64,000 bases of DNA from Mumia sp050632745. GTDB lineage: Bacteria > Actinomycetota > Actinomycetes > Propionibacteriales > Nocardioidaceae. Position numbers and translations under genes: made by a program. This document shows, in pieces, positions 47,723 through 57,420 of this stretch (positions are counted from its first letter, which is position 1; every line of letters starts with the position of its first letter). The notes beneath the pieces are model-generated. The model was not told the origin of the DNA, did not search any database, and worked only from the letters and a program-made list of their open reading frames with translations. The DNA lies in assembly GCF_050632745.1 (NCBI RefSeq), contig NZ_JBODSD010000003.1:442481-506480 (forward strand). The letters run 5' to 3'.

Positions 47723-49753
47723 GTGGACGAACCCATGGCCTTGTACCGGCGCTACCGCCCGGAGACCTTCGCCGAGGTGATCGGCCAGTCCCACGTGACC
47801 GAGCCGCTGCGACACGCGCTCGCCAACAACCGCGTCAACCACGCCTACCTGTTCTCCGGTCCGCGCGGCTGCGGCAAGACGACGAGCGCCCGCATCCTGG
47901 CGCGCACGCTCAACTGCGAGAAGGCCCCGGTCGCCGACCCGTGCGGCGAGTGCCAGAGCTGCCGCGACCTCGCGCGCGGAGGGCCGGGGAGCATCGACGT
48001 CATCGAGATCGACGCGGCGAGCCACGGCGGCGTCGACGACGCGCGCGACCTGCGGGAGCGCGCGTTCTTCGCCCCGGTCAACAGCCGCTACAAGGTCTAC
48101 ATCATCGACGAGGCCCACATGGTCTCGAGCCAGGGCTTCAACGCGCTCCTCAAGCTCGTCGAGGAGCCCCCGCCCCACCTCAAGTTCATCTTCGCGACGA
48201 CCGAGCCCGAGAAGGTCATCGGCACGATCCGCTCGCGGACCCACCACTACCCGTTCCGGCTGGTCCCGCCCAAGACGCTGACCACCTACCTCGAGGAGCT
48301 CGGCCGCACCGAGGGCGTGCCGCTCGAGCCGACGGCGCTGCCCCTGGTCGTCCGCGCGGGCGGTGGATCGGTCCGTGACACGCTGAGCGTGCTCGACCAG
48401 CTGATCGCGGGCGCCTCCGACGACGGCGTCACCTACGACCTCGCGGCCTCGCTGCTCGGCTACACCCCCGACTCGCTGCTCGACGAGGTGATCGACGCGT
48501 TCGCCGCCGGCGACGGGGGCGCGGTGTTCGCGGCGGTCGACAAGGTCGTCGAGACCGGACAGGACCCGCGGCGCTTCGCCGAGGACCTCCTGCAGCGGCT
48601 GCGCGACCTCGTCATCGTCGCCAACGTCCCCGACGCGATCGGGATGGGCCTCATCGACATCCCCGGCGACCGCGCCGAACGCGTCGAGAACCAGGCCTCC
48701 CGCTTCGGTCGCGCCGACCTCACCCGCGCGGCCGACGTGGTCAGCGCCGGACTCACCGAGCTGCGGGGCGCGACCGCGCCGCGCCTGCTGCTGGAGCTGA
48801 TGTGCGCCCGCATCCTGCTGCCGGGCGCCGACGCGACGCCGGACGGCGTCCAGGCGCGGCTCGACCGGATCGAGCGTCGCCTGTCGATGGTCGGCGACGC
48901 CCCGTCTGCCCCGTCGGCGGACGAGCGGGCGCCGCGCCCCGAGACCGCCGCCCCGCCGGCTGAGCAGCCGCCCGCTCCGGTGGTCGAGCCGACGCCGACC
49001 CCGGTGGCCGAGCGAGCGGAGCGGGTCGAGACCTCGGCCGCGCCGGTCGAGCAGCCGGCAGAGCAGCCGCCCGCCCCGCCGGTCGAGCGGGCACCCCGCG
49101 TCGACGCCCCGCCCGCCGACCAGGCCGCCGCCCCGACGGGCACCCCGGGCGTGGCCGACGTACGCCGCCTCTGGCCCGAGATCCTCGACAAGGTGCGGGT
49201 GATCCGTCGCTTCACCTGGGTGATGCTCAGCCAGAACGCCCAGGTCCACTCGCTCGAGGGCACCACGCTCACGATCGGCCTCGTCAACAGCGGTGCGCGC
49301 GACTCCTTCGTCCGCAGCGGGTCCGACGGGATCCTCGTGCAGGCGCTCGCCGACGTGCTGGGCGGGACGTGGCGCGTCGAGGCGATCGTCGACCCCAACG
49401 CCGGTGCCTCCGCGGCGTCCCGCCCCGCGCCGCCGCCGCAACGGCCGTCCGACCCCGCGCCGCCGGCGCCGGACCCGGCCGACGCCGCTCCACCGGCCGC
49501 CGCACCGCCGCCGACTCCCGAGCCGGCACCCGCCCCGCCGACCGCGCCGCCGCCCCGTGAGCGGGCCAGCGCCGACGCGATCGCCGCGGCGCGGGCCAGC
49601 CTGCGCGACGACGCCGCGCGGCCGGAGGCGTACGACCCCGATCGGCACGTCACCGCCGACGACCCGGCGATGGACAACGACGGGCTGAGCCACGAGGAGC
49701 TCCTGAGCCGGACGCTCGGCGCCCAGGTCATCAGCGAGATCCCGCACGACTGA
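47723..49753 (+). CDS. dnaX: DNA polymerase III subunits gamma/tau
   Basis: 676 residues. GTG 47723 is supported by TAGGGT six bases upstream (leaderless); ATG 47735 would give the shorter MALYRRYRPETF start. AAA+ clamp loader: Walker A GPRGCGKTTSARI, the zinc module CEKAPVADPCGECQSC, Walker B IIDEAHM, sensor 1 FATTEPEKV, and domain III to about residue 370. Residues ~385-480 and ~570-630 are Pro/Ala-rich linkers around a conserved C-terminal module (VRRLWPEILDKVRVIRRFTWVMLSQNAQV). It loads the sliding clamp onto primed DNA. No slippery frameshift tract is evident at the gamma/tau junction. Confidence 0.95.
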   Translation: MDEPMALYRRYRPETFAEVIGQSHVTEPLRHALANNRVNHAYLFSGPRGCGKTTSARILARTLNCEKAPVADPCGECQSCRDLARGGPGSIDVIEIDAASHGGVDDARDLRERAFFAPVNSRYKVYIIDEAHMVSSQGFNALLKLVEEPPPHLKFIFATTEPEKVIGTIRSRTHHYPFRLVPPKTLTTYLEELGRTEGVPLEPTALPLVVRAGGGSVRDTLSVLDQLIAGASDDGVTYDLAASLLGYTPDSLLDEVIDAFAAGDGGAVFAAVDKVVETGQDPRRFAEDLLQRLRDLVIVANVPDAIGMGLIDIPGDRAERVENQASRFGRADLTRAADVVSAGLTELRGATAPRLLLELMCARILLPGADATPDGVQARLDRIERRLSMVGDAPSAPSADERAPRPETAAPPAEQPPAPVVEPTPTPVAERAERVETSAAPVEQPAEQPPAPPVERAPRVDAPPADQAAAPTGTPGVADVRRLWPEILDKVRVIRRFTWVMLSQNAQVHSLEGTTLTIGLVNSGARDSFVRSGSDGILVQALADVLGGTWRVEAIVDPNAGASAASRPAPPPQRPSDPAPPAPDPADAAPPAAAPPPTPEPAPAPPTAPPPRERASADAIAAARASLRDDAARPEAYDPDRHVTADDPAMDNDGLSHEELLSRTLGAQVISEIPHD

Positions 49754-49886
49754 CAGCGCGTCCCCAGGGGTGGCGGGAGTTCGCCGACCCGTCGCCCGGA
49801 TGTCGCCTTCCCGCCACCTCGCCTCGCTTCGTTGGGACTCGTCCCGTACCCGTCACGTCTCCTCGTGACAGCGACGAGAGGAACCC

Positions 49887-51071
49887 ATGCGCAAACCCAC
49901 CCTGCGTGCCGCCGCGATCGCCGCGACCGCCGCAACGGTCCTGCTCACCACCACCCAGGCCTCGGCGAGTCCTGAGGCGACCGCGCGCACGGACGCGCCC
50001 TCGGCCGGCCGGGCCGAGCCGTCGAAGCTCCCGCGCCACATCGACGGCGGCGCCTGGCCGACCAGCCACGTGCAAGGCGCCGCGATCGACCAGCGTCGCG
50101 GCATCGTCTACTGGTCGTTCACGCAGATGCTCGTCAAGACCGACCTCGAGGGCAACGTCCTCGGCACCGTCACCGGACTCACCGGACACCTCGGCGACCT
50201 CGACATCAACCCGAAGGACGGACGCGTCTACGGCTCGCTGGAGTACAAGGCCGAGAAGGCGTTCTACATCGCGATCTTCGACGGCGACGCGATCGACCGG
50301 GTCGGCATGGACGCCGAGGCCGACGGCGTGATGACCACGGTCTACCTGCCGGAGGTGGTCGAGGACTTCACCGCCGACATGGACGGTAACGGCGTCTTCG
50401 ACGGCGATGTCGCTGCCACGCCCGACCACCGCTACGGCAGCAGCGGCATCGACGGGGTCGCCTTCGGCCCGGCCGACGGCAAGCGCAAGGGCAGGCAGGT
50501 CCTGCGGGTCGCGTACGGCGTGTACGCCAACAAGGACCGCATCGACAACGACAACCAGGTGCTGCTCGAGTACGACGTCGCGGGCTGGCGCCGGTACGAG
50601 CGGCCCCTCGAGCAGAGCGCGCCGCACCACAGCGGTCCCCGCGAGGTCCGCAACAAGTTCTTCGTGCACACCGGCAACACGACGTACGGCGTCCAGAACC
50701 TCGAGTACGACGAGGCGTCCGGCCACTGGTTCCTCGCCGTCTACAAGGGGACCAAGCCGTCGTACCCGAACTACTCGCTCTTCGTCGTCGACGGCGACCG
50801 CGCTCCGTACGAGCAGGTCGTCCGCGGGCAGGCCGCGCCGGAGCTGGGTGACTACCTGACCCTGCTGCCGCAGGGGCAGTACGACCCCGTGTCGTCGACC
50901 TTCGGCTGGACCTTCGACGCGTCGTACGGGCTCGTGTCGGTCGGGGGCGGCTACTTCTACGGCGCGTCCGGCGTTCGCGTCGTCGAGGACGGCGTGACCA
51001 AGCAGTCCGGCGCGCTCGACCTCCATCGCTGGACCGGCCGGGCGCCGACGCCGTTCGAGAAGGTGGGTTAG
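49887..51071 (+). CDS. Secreted protein, beta-propeller-like, with EF-hand-like loop
   Basis: 394 residues; GAGAGGAA precedes the ATG. Signal peptide about 1-29 ending ASA. The rest looks like a beta-propeller (repeated strands such as HVQGAAIDQRRGIVYWSFTQMLVKTDLEGNVLG, GHLGDLDINPKDGRVYGSLEY). Near residue 160 the stretch DMDGNGVFDGDV has the Ca2+ ligand spacing of an EF-hand/dockerin loop. No enzyme motif is recognised. Exported; function unknown. Confidence 0.7.
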   Translation: MRKPTLRAAAIAATAATVLLTTTQASASPEATARTDAPSAGRAEPSKLPRHIDGGAWPTSHVQGAAIDQRRGIVYWSFTQMLVKTDLEGNVLGTVTGLTGHLGDLDINPKDGRVYGSLEYKAEKAFYIAIFDGDAIDRVGMDAEADGVMTTVYLPEVVEDFTADMDGNGVFDGDVAATPDHRYGSSGIDGVAFGPADGKRKGRQVLRVAYGVYANKDRIDNDNQVLLEYDVAGWRRYERPLEQSAPHHSGPREVRNKFFVHTGNTTYGVQNLEYDEASGHWFLAVYKGTKPSYPNYSLFVVDGDRAPYEQVVRGQAAPELGDYLTLLPQGQYDPVSSTFGWTFDASYGLVSVGGGYFYGASGVRVVEDGVTKQSGALDLHRWTGRAPTPFEKVG

Positions 51072-51177
51072 CCCGGCGCGTGGCGGGAGGTTGTGGACCG
51101 CGGTCCCGCGCGGGCGTACGTTTCCGTACCCTTCGACGTGGAGGCCGCGGTCCGTCGGCCGCGCGAGAGGAGCACCC

Positions 51178-52188
51178 ATGAGCAGCTGGCAGCCTGACGT
51201 CCTCGGTCCCGGCTACGAGCAGCGTCGGATCGATCTCGGGCCCGACCCCGACGGCGAGGGCACGATCGACGCGACGCTGGTCCGTCGCTTGCCGCGCGAG
51301 GGGGAGTCGCCGACCGGCGCCGTGCTCTACGTCCACGGGTTCAGCGACTACTTCTTCCAGACGGCTCTCGCGGACTTCTTCGCCGAGCGCGGCATGGCGT
51401 TCTACGCGCTCGACCTGCGCAAGTGCGGCCGGTCGCTGCGCCCGAGCCACACCGCGCACTACGTGTCGGACCTCGCGATGTACGACGAGGAGCTCGACCA
51501 GGCGCTCGCGATCGTCCGCGAGGAGACCGGCGCCGACGTGCTGCTCGCCGCCCACTCGACCGGAGGCCTGATCCTCCCGCTGTGGCTCGACCGCCGCCGA
51601 CGCGCGAGCGGTGTGCGCGGCGAGGGCGTCGCAGGTCTCGTCCTCAACAGCCCGTGGTTCGACCTCCAGGGCGCGCCGTACCTGCGCACGGTCGGCACCG
51701 AGGCCATCAAGGTGATCGGCCGGGTCCGGCCGACCGGCGTCATCAAGCTCCCGCCGGGCGGCGCGTACGGCAGCAGTCTGGCGGCGTCGCACAACGGCGA
51801 GTGGGAGTTCAACACGGCGTGGAAGCCGATCGCCGGCTTCCCCGTCACGTTCGGCTGGCTGCGCGCGATCCGCGTCGGCCACGCGCGGCTGCACCGCGGG
51901 CTCGACATCGGCGTGCCCGCGCTCGTCCTGCGCTCGACCCGCACCCACTTCGCCGCCGCGTACTCGGAGGAGATCGACGCCGCCGACGGTGTCCTCGACG
52001 TCCGCCAGATCGCCCGCTGGTGCGGCTGCCTCGGCGGCGACACCCGCGTCGTCCCGATCGAGGGCGCGCGGCACGACGTGTTCCTCTCGCTCGAAGCCCC
52101 GCGCCGACGGGCGTACGAGGCGGTGGACGCGTGGCTGCGGCACGACGCCGCGCTGCTCCCGCGGCCCACGGAGCTCGCTCCCGAATGA
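51178..52188 (+). CDS. Alpha/beta hydrolase (serine aminopeptidase S33-like)
   Basis: 336 residues from ATG 51178 with GAGAGGAG upstream. The fold: VLYVHGFSDYFFQ (oxyanion strand), nucleophile elbow AAHSTGG, Asp probably in LVLRSTRTH...SEEIDAAD and His in IEGARHDVFLS. It resembles monoacylglycerol-lipase/lysophospholipase-type hydrolases. No signal peptide. It overlaps the pab fusion start by ATGA, so both are on one message; a role linked to folate is not implied. Confidence 0.85.
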   Translation: MSSWQPDVLGPGYEQRRIDLGPDPDGEGTIDATLVRRLPREGESPTGAVLYVHGFSDYFFQTALADFFAERGMAFYALDLRKCGRSLRPSHTAHYVSDLAMYDEELDQALAIVREETGADVLLAAHSTGGLILPLWLDRRRRASGVRGEGVAGLVLNSPWFDLQGAPYLRTVGTEAIKVIGRVRPTGVIKLPPGGAYGSSLAASHNGEWEFNTAWKPIAGFPVTFGWLRAIRVGHARLHRGLDIGVPALVLRSTRTHFAAAYSEEIDAADGVLDVRQIARWCGCLGGDTRVVPIEGARHDVFLSLEAPRRRAYEAVDAWLRHDAALLPRPTELAPE

Positions 52189-54860
52189 GCCCGCCCACCG
52201 ACCGGCGCAAGGTCGGCCGGCTCGGGCTCGACGTGCTGCTGCGGCGGCTGCGGGGCCGCGACCGGCTCGTCGCGCTGGTCGGAGCCTGGGACTCCGGCGC
52301 CGACCTCGTCGCGTACGACCCGGTGCGCACCCTCGGTGACGACGAGGACCCGTTCGACCTGGGCACGGGGCCGGCGGGAGCGCGGGACGCCGGGACGTGG
52401 ATCGGCTGGTGGGGCTACCAGCTCGGCGCCCGCCTGGAGGACGTCGGTCCGGTCCCGCCGCGCCCGGACCGTCTGCCGGACGCGGACCTCGCGCTGTACG
52501 AGACGGTCCTGCGCCGCACCGACGGCGAGTGGTGGTTCGAGTCGGTCGCGCCGGCGCCCGAGACCGAGGCGCGGTGGGCCTTGCTGAGCGGCCTGCTCGC
52601 CGGCGACGCGCCGCGCCCCACGCCGTACCAGCTGGCGTCGTTCGTCCCCGTCCCCGGGCTCGACGCCCATCGCGAGGCGGTGCGCCGCGCGGTCGCCCAC
52701 GTCCACGCCGGCGACATCTTCCAGGCCAACGTCTGCCTGCGGCTCGAGTCACGGATCGAGGGCGCGGACCGGTCGGGTGCCGGGCTGGAGATGTTCCTCG
52801 CGGGCGTCGACGCGCTCGCGCCGGCGTACGCCGCGTACGTCGCGGGCCGAGCGGGGACGGTCGTCAGCCTGTCGCCGGAGCTGTACGTCCGGCGGACCGG
52901 CCGTGCCGTCGTGTCGTCGCCGATCAAGGGCACGGCACCGGCCGACACCGACCCCGCGGCGCTCGCGGCGTCGGTGAAGGACCGGGCCGAGAACGTGATG
53001 ATCGTCGACCTCGTCCGCAACGACCTGGGCCGCGTCGCCGAGACGGGCACCGTCCGCGTGACCGCGACCGCGGCGCCGCGCGCGCACACCGGGGTCTGGC
53101 ACCTGGTCTCCGACGTCGAGGCGACGCTGCTCCCGGATGCGACCGACGGCGACCTGCTGCGCGCGTCGTTCCCGCCCGGGTCCGTCACGGGCGCGCCGAA
53201 GGTGCGGGCGATGCAGGTCATCGGGGAGCTGGAGGCGACGGGGCGCGAGGTCTACACGGGGGCGATCGGCTACGCGGGGCCACACGGGCTCGAGGCGAGC
53301 GTCGTGATCCGCACGTTCGAGATCCGCGACGACCGTGTGTGGCTCGGGGTCGGTGGGGGCGTCGTCGCGGGCTCCGACCCGGACGACGAGCTGCGCGAGT
53401 GCTTCACGAAGGCGGCGCCGCTGCTGCGGGCGGTCGGGGGCGGGCTCGACCTGGCCGCTGCGGAGGGGATGACACGCCCCCCGGAGGCTGCGCCGGTGGA
53501 GCGACCGGAGCGGGTCGCGACGACACGGCCCGATCCCTCGGTCGGGATCTTCGACACGCTCCTCGCCCGCGACGGCTCGGCGGTCGATCTCGAGGGGCAC
53601 GTCGCACGGTTCACGGCGGCGGTCGCGGCGACGTACGAGGACGACGTCGACGCCGCTGCGCTCACGGCGGAGGTCCGGGCGCTCGCCGAGGGCCTGGGCG
53701 ACGCGCACCGCGTGCGGATCACCTACAACCCGGCGAGCGGTCGCGTCGACGTCCGCGCGGTCCCCGCGGGTGCTGTCCCGACCGCTCCGTGGACGCTCCT
53801 CCCGGCCGTGGTCCCCGGCGGGCTCGGCGACGCCAAGTGGAACGACCGCCGCATCCTCGAGAACCTTCCCGGCGCCCCGTGGGACGACACCCACGACCCG
53901 CTGCTGGTCGACGACGACGGGTCGGTGCTGGAGACCGGGCGCGGCACCGTGTTCGCGGTGTTCGACGACGGCGTCCACACCCCGGCGCTCGACGGCCGCA
54001 TCCTGCCCGGCGTCACGCGCGAGGTCGTGCTGAGTCTGCTGCGGACGCACCGGGTGCCCGTCTTCGAGCGGAGGATCGGGCTGGACCAGCTGGAGCGCGT
54101 GACGGAGCTGTTCGTCACGAACGCGATCGGGCGGGTGCGCCCGGTCGTCGAGGTCGCCGGCGTCGTACGACGAGATCCTGGCCCCACGACCGCGTGGATC
54201 CAGGGACTCGACAGGAGGGCGAGGCACTCCGGCCGCGGGCTGGTCGAGACTCCTCGTCCGTCCGCAGCGTCGTACCGGGCCGCCGCGGCGCGGGTGCTGC
54301 TGATCGACAACTACGACTCGTTCGTGCACAACCTCGCGCAGTACGTCCGCGAGCTCGGGGCCGAGGCGACGGTGGTCCGCAACGACGCGGTGACCGTGGG
54401 AGAGCTGCAGCGGCTGCGTCGTACCGGCGCGTTGACGCACCTCGTGATCTCGCCCGGACCCGGCGCGCCGTCCGAGGCCGGCGTGAGCGTCGACGCCGTC
54501 CGCGCCCTCGGCGCGACCACTCCGGTCCTCGGGGTCTGCCTCGGGCACCAGGCGATCGGGGAGGCGTACGGTGCCGCGGTCGCCCGCGCGCCGCGACCCG
54601 TGCACGGCGTGCCGTCACTGGTGCACCACGACGGCGCCGGCGTGTACGAAGGGATGGAGGGGCCGCTCGTCGCGGCCCGCTACCACTCGTTGATCGTGCG
54701 CGACCTGCCGGACGTGCTGGTCCCCACCGCGTGGAACGGCGAGGGCGTCCTGATGGGGGTCCGGCACCGTCAGCACCCGGTCGAGGGCGTGCAGATCCAT
54801 CCCGAGTCGATCCTGACGCCGCGCGGGCACGACCTGCTCGCGGCGTTCCTCGGACGCTAG
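52185..54860 (+). CDS. pabBCA: PabB-PabC-PabA fusion, aminodeoxychorismate synthase/lyase
   Basis: 891 residues with three enzymes. Residues ~1-430: chorismate-binding PabB (PIKGTAP, ENVMIVDLVRNDLGRV, PPGSVTGAPKVRAMQVI). Residues ~450-690: class IV PLP aminotransferase fold PabC, with the PLP Lys in GDAKWNDRR and the ETGRGTVFAVFDD stretch. Residues ~705-891: class I glutamine amidotransferase PabA (LLIDNYDSFVHNLAQYV, nucleophile Cys in GVCLGHQAIGE, His/Glu in QIHPESIL). One chain could take chorismate + glutamine to p-aminobenzoate for folate. Pairwise pab fusions are known; this three-part order is unusual. It starts inside the hydrolase stop (ATGA). Confidence 0.9.
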   Translation: MSPPTDRRKVGRLGLDVLLRRLRGRDRLVALVGAWDSGADLVAYDPVRTLGDDEDPFDLGTGPAGARDAGTWIGWWGYQLGARLEDVGPVPPRPDRLPDADLALYETVLRRTDGEWWFESVAPAPETEARWALLSGLLAGDAPRPTPYQLASFVPVPGLDAHREAVRRAVAHVHAGDIFQANVCLRLESRIEGADRSGAGLEMFLAGVDALAPAYAAYVAGRAGTVVSLSPELYVRRTGRAVVSSPIKGTAPADTDPAALAASVKDRAENVMIVDLVRNDLGRVAETGTVRVTATAAPRAHTGVWHLVSDVEATLLPDATDGDLLRASFPPGSVTGAPKVRAMQVIGELEATGREVYTGAIGYAGPHGLEASVVIRTFEIRDDRVWLGVGGGVVAGSDPDDELRECFTKAAPLLRAVGGGLDLAAAEGMTRPPEAAPVERPERVATTRPDPSVGIFDTLLARDGSAVDLEGHVARFTAAVAATYEDDVDAAALTAEVRALAEGLGDAHRVRITYNPASGRVDVRAVPAGAVPTAPWTLLPAVVPGGLGDAKWNDRRILENLPGAPWDDTHDPLLVDDDGSVLETGRGTVFAVFDDGVHTPALDGRILPGVTREVVLSLLRTHRVPVFERRIGLDQLERVTELFVTNAIGRVRPVVEVAGVVRRDPGPTTAWIQGLDRRARHSGRGLVETPRPSAASYRAAAARVLLIDNYDSFVHNLAQYVRELGAEATVVRNDAVTVGELQRLRRTGALTHLVISPGPGAPSEAGVSVDAVRALGATTPVLGVCLGHQAIGEAYGAAVARAPRPVHGVPSLVHHDGAGVYEGMEGPLVAARYHSLIVRDLPDVLVPTAWNGEGVLMGVRHRQHPVEGVQIHPESILTPRGHDLLAAFLGR

Positions 54861-55357
54861 GGCGTGCGGTCGTCCACCCGGCGGCGACGCCAGACCGCGA
54901 CACCGGCGGCGACGAGGACGATCGCGAGGACGCCGAGCGCGATCCCCCACCCGGTCGTGAGCCCGGCCGCGAGCGCGGCGTAGAACGCCGACATCCCGAC
55001 CGTCGTCCACACCAGCGCCCACGCCGCGCACCCGGGCAGCATCGCGAGCAGGTAGCGGACGTACGGCATCCGGATCACGCCCGCCCCGGCGTTCACCACG
55101 GTCTGGAGCCCGACGGTGAGGAACGAGAACGGCACCGCCCACGCACCCCATCGGCGCAGCACCTCGATGCCGCGCGCGGTCGAGTCCCCGGACAGCCAGC
55201 CGTGCACCCGTGCTCGCCAGCCGGTGACGGGATGCGTGTGGTCGATCACCTGGCTGGTCGCGACGCGCGCGATCCAGTACGTCGCCTGAGCCCGCAGGAA
55301 GACGACGACGAAGAAGAACAGCCAGACCTCGGCCGCCGGTCCTTCGGGTCGGTCCAC
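54857..55357 (-). CDS. VTT/DedA-like membrane protein
   Basis: 166 residues, GTG start. Hydrophobic segments at about 8-30, 75-95, 105-135 and 138-157. The stretch FFFVVVFLRAQATYWIARVATSQ and FLTVGLQTVVNAGAGVIRMPYVRYLLAMLPGCAAWALVWTTVG match the SNARE-associated/VTT (DedA) family core, including the RMPYxRYL region. DedA proteins are thought to move lipids such as undecaprenyl phosphate or phosphatidylethanolamine across the membrane. Convergent with the pab fusion, stops overlapping by 4 nt. Confidence 0.82.
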   Translation of the reverse strand: MDRPEGPAAEVWLFFFVVVFLRAQATYWIARVATSQVIDHTHPVTGWRARVHGWLSGDSTARGIEVLRRWGAWAVPFSFLTVGLQTVVNAGAGVIRMPYVRYLLAMLPGCAAWALVWTTVGMSAFYAALAAGLTTGWGIALGVLAIVLVAAGVAVWRRRRVDDRTP

Positions 55358-55490
55358 ACCAGAAGCCTAGACAGGCCGTCCCGAGCGTGATCCGGCCGGT
55401 CCGTCGCTCCCGGGCGACACGGATGTCGCCCGGCAGCGACCGCGCCGTCGCCCTCCCCGCCCTAGCATCGGAGGGACGGAGGGAGCCGCG

Positions 55491-56630
55491 ATGAGCCCAC
55501 GCAGGACGGACGTGCTGCTGTGCGTCGGTGTCGCCGCCGTGCTCGCCGTCGTGGTCAACTCCCACGAAGGGCGCTCGGGGGACGTGAACCCGCTGGCCTA
55601 CCTCTGGGCTCTGGGGCTCGGCCTCCTCATGCTCATCCGGCGCAGCCACCCGGTGCTGGTGCTCGTGCTGACGACGCTGGGGTTCTTCAGCTACTACGCG
55701 GCCGGCTTCCCGGCGATCGGTGTGGCGGTGCCGATCGCGGCGGCGCTGTACTCGGCCGCGGAGATGGGCCACCTTCGCGCGGCCGTCGTCACGGGCACGC
55801 TCACGCTCGGGCTGTCGACGGCGTACCGGTTGGCGGACGGCCAGAGCGCCTCGTTCGTCGTCGGGTACGAGTTCGTCTCGCACGCCGCCCTGATCGCCGC
55901 CGCGATCGCGCTCGGACACAGCGTCCGGGTCGGGCGGCACCTGCGGCGACGCACCGAGCAGGTCTCGCGCCTGCTCACCCGCCAGGGCGAGCTGGACCAC
56001 GTCGCGCAGGTCCGCGACGAACGGATGCGGCTCGCCCGCGAGCTGCACGACTCGATCGGGCACTCGTTGTCGGTGGCGGCGCTCTACTCCGACGTCGCCC
56101 GCGAGGCGCCGGACGGCGACGAGCGCGACGACGCCCTCGAGCTCGTGCGCACGTCGATCACCGACGCGTCCGCGCAGCTGCGGCGCACCGTCGCCGTGCT
56201 GCGTGGACGGGGGACCTTCGACGCCGAGGCGGGGCTCGACCAGGTGGACCGCCTGGGAGCCGCGCCGACCGCGGTCGGGTACGAGGTCGACGTGCAGGTG
56301 GATCCGGTCGACGTCGCCCCCGAGGTCGGTGCGGCGGCGTTCCGGCTCGTGCAGGAGGCGATCACCAACACCCTGCGGCACTCGAACGGCACGAGCATCA
56401 GCGTCCGGGTGGGGTTGCAGGAGCCCGGCGTGCTCGGCGTGCGCGTCGTCGACGACGGTACGGCGGTCGTACCCCCGCAGATCCGCTCGGGCCACGGCCT
56501 GAGCGGGATGCGCGAGCGCGTCGCCGACCTCGGCGGCACGCTCGACGTCGATGCCGGCCCGCACGGGTGGGTCGTCGCGGCGTCGATCCCGACGACACCA
56601 GAGACCTCGGCGACCGGAGGATCCACGTGA
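55491..56630 (+). CDS. Sensor histidine kinase (HisKA_3)
   Basis: 379 residues. Membrane segments at residues ~8-25, 35-50, 55-80, 85-105 and 115-140 form the sensor, with no outside domain. Then a linker and the phosphoacceptor MRLARELHDSIGHSLSVAALYSD (His in ELHDS), and an HATPase domain (VQEAITNTLRHSNGT, VVDDGTAV, GHGLSGMRERV). TAGCAT near 55463 is a probable -10; GGAGGGAGCC precedes the ATG. Overlaps the regulator gene by GTGA. The MMPL transporter downstream may be the target. Confidence 0.9.
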   Translation: MSPRRTDVLLCVGVAAVLAVVVNSHEGRSGDVNPLAYLWALGLGLLMLIRRSHPVLVLVLTTLGFFSYYAAGFPAIGVAVPIAAALYSAAEMGHLRAAVVTGTLTLGLSTAYRLADGQSASFVVGYEFVSHAALIAAAIALGHSVRVGRHLRRRTEQVSRLLTRQGELDHVAQVRDERMRLARELHDSIGHSLSVAALYSDVAREAPDGDERDDALELVRTSITDASAQLRRTVAVLRGRGTFDAEAGLDQVDRLGAAPTAVGYEVDVQVDPVDVAPEVGAAAFRLVQEAITNTLRHSNGTSISVRVGLQEPGVLGVRVVDDGTAVVPPQIRSGHGLSGMRERVADLGGTLDVDAGPHGWVVAASIPTTPETSATGGST

Positions 56631-57277
56631 TCAGGCTCCTGCTCGTGGACGACCAGGTCCTCCTGCGCCACGGGCTGCGGGCCATCATGCAGAACACCGA
56701 CGACATCACCGTCGCCGGAGAGGCGAGCGACGGCCGGGAGGCGCTGCGGGTCGCCCGCGAGCTGCGGCCGGACGTCGTGCTCATGGACCTCCAGATGCCC
56801 GGGATGTCCGGGACGGCGGCGATCGCGGCGATGCGTGCCGACCCGCTGCTGGCGGAGACGCCCGTGCTGGTGCTCACGACGTTCGACGACGAGGACGACG
56901 TGGTCGAGGCGATCGCCGCGGGGGCCAACGGCTACCTGCTGAAGGACATCGACGCCGACGAGCTCCGGCGCGCCGTTCGCAACGCCGCGGACGGGCGTGC
57001 CCAGATCGCACCCGGGGTGCTGCGCCAGCTGATGGACCGTGTCGCCCGCCTGCCCACCCGCCGTACCCGCGAGGAGAGGCTCGCCGGCCTCACCGAGCGC
57101 GAGGTCGAGGTGCTCACGCACGTGGGGCTCGGGCTCACGAACGAGGAGATCGGCAAGGCGTTGTTCCTCAGCCCGGAGACGGCGCGCACCTACGTGAGCC
57201 GCCTGCTCGCCAAGCTCGACGCCCGCGACCGCGCGCAGCTGGTCGTGCTCGCCCACCGGGCCGGCCTGGTCGACTGA
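56627..57277 (+). CDS. Response regulator, NarL/LuxR family
   Basis: 216 residues, GTG overlapping the kinase stop. Receiver: LLLVDDQ, phosphoacceptor Asp in VVLMDLQMP, Thr in VLTTFDDE, Lys in LLKDIDA. DNA-binding LuxR domain: LTEREVEVLTHVGLGLTNEEIGKALFLSPETARTYVSRLL. Paired with the kinase before it. Its sequence is clearly related to the regulator at 11808, so the two systems are paralogues. Confidence 0.92.
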   Translation: MIRLLLVDDQVLLRHGLRAIMQNTDDITVAGEASDGREALRVARELRPDVVLMDLQMPGMSGTAAIAAMRADPLLAETPVLVLTTFDDEDDVVEAIAAGANGYLLKDIDADELRRAVRNAADGRAQIAPGVLRQLMDRVARLPTRRTREERLAGLTEREVEVLTHVGLGLTNEEIGKALFLSPETARTYVSRLLAKLDARDRAQLVVLAHRAGLVD

Positions 57278-57420
57278 GCCCGACCCTGAGCCGCGTACGC
57301 CCGGAGGCGACCGCGGTGCCGCTCCTGAGGGACTGATTCCCCGCCTCCGCGCTCCTAGCGTGGGCCGCCGACGACCCGTCGCAGGGAGCGACGACGCGTC
57401 ACGTGGAGGAAGGGATCGCG

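Noticed and set aside
47568..47780. 70-residue frame upstream of dnaX
   Set aside because: Runs across the hairpin and into the dnaX start in another frame; no recognisable protein.
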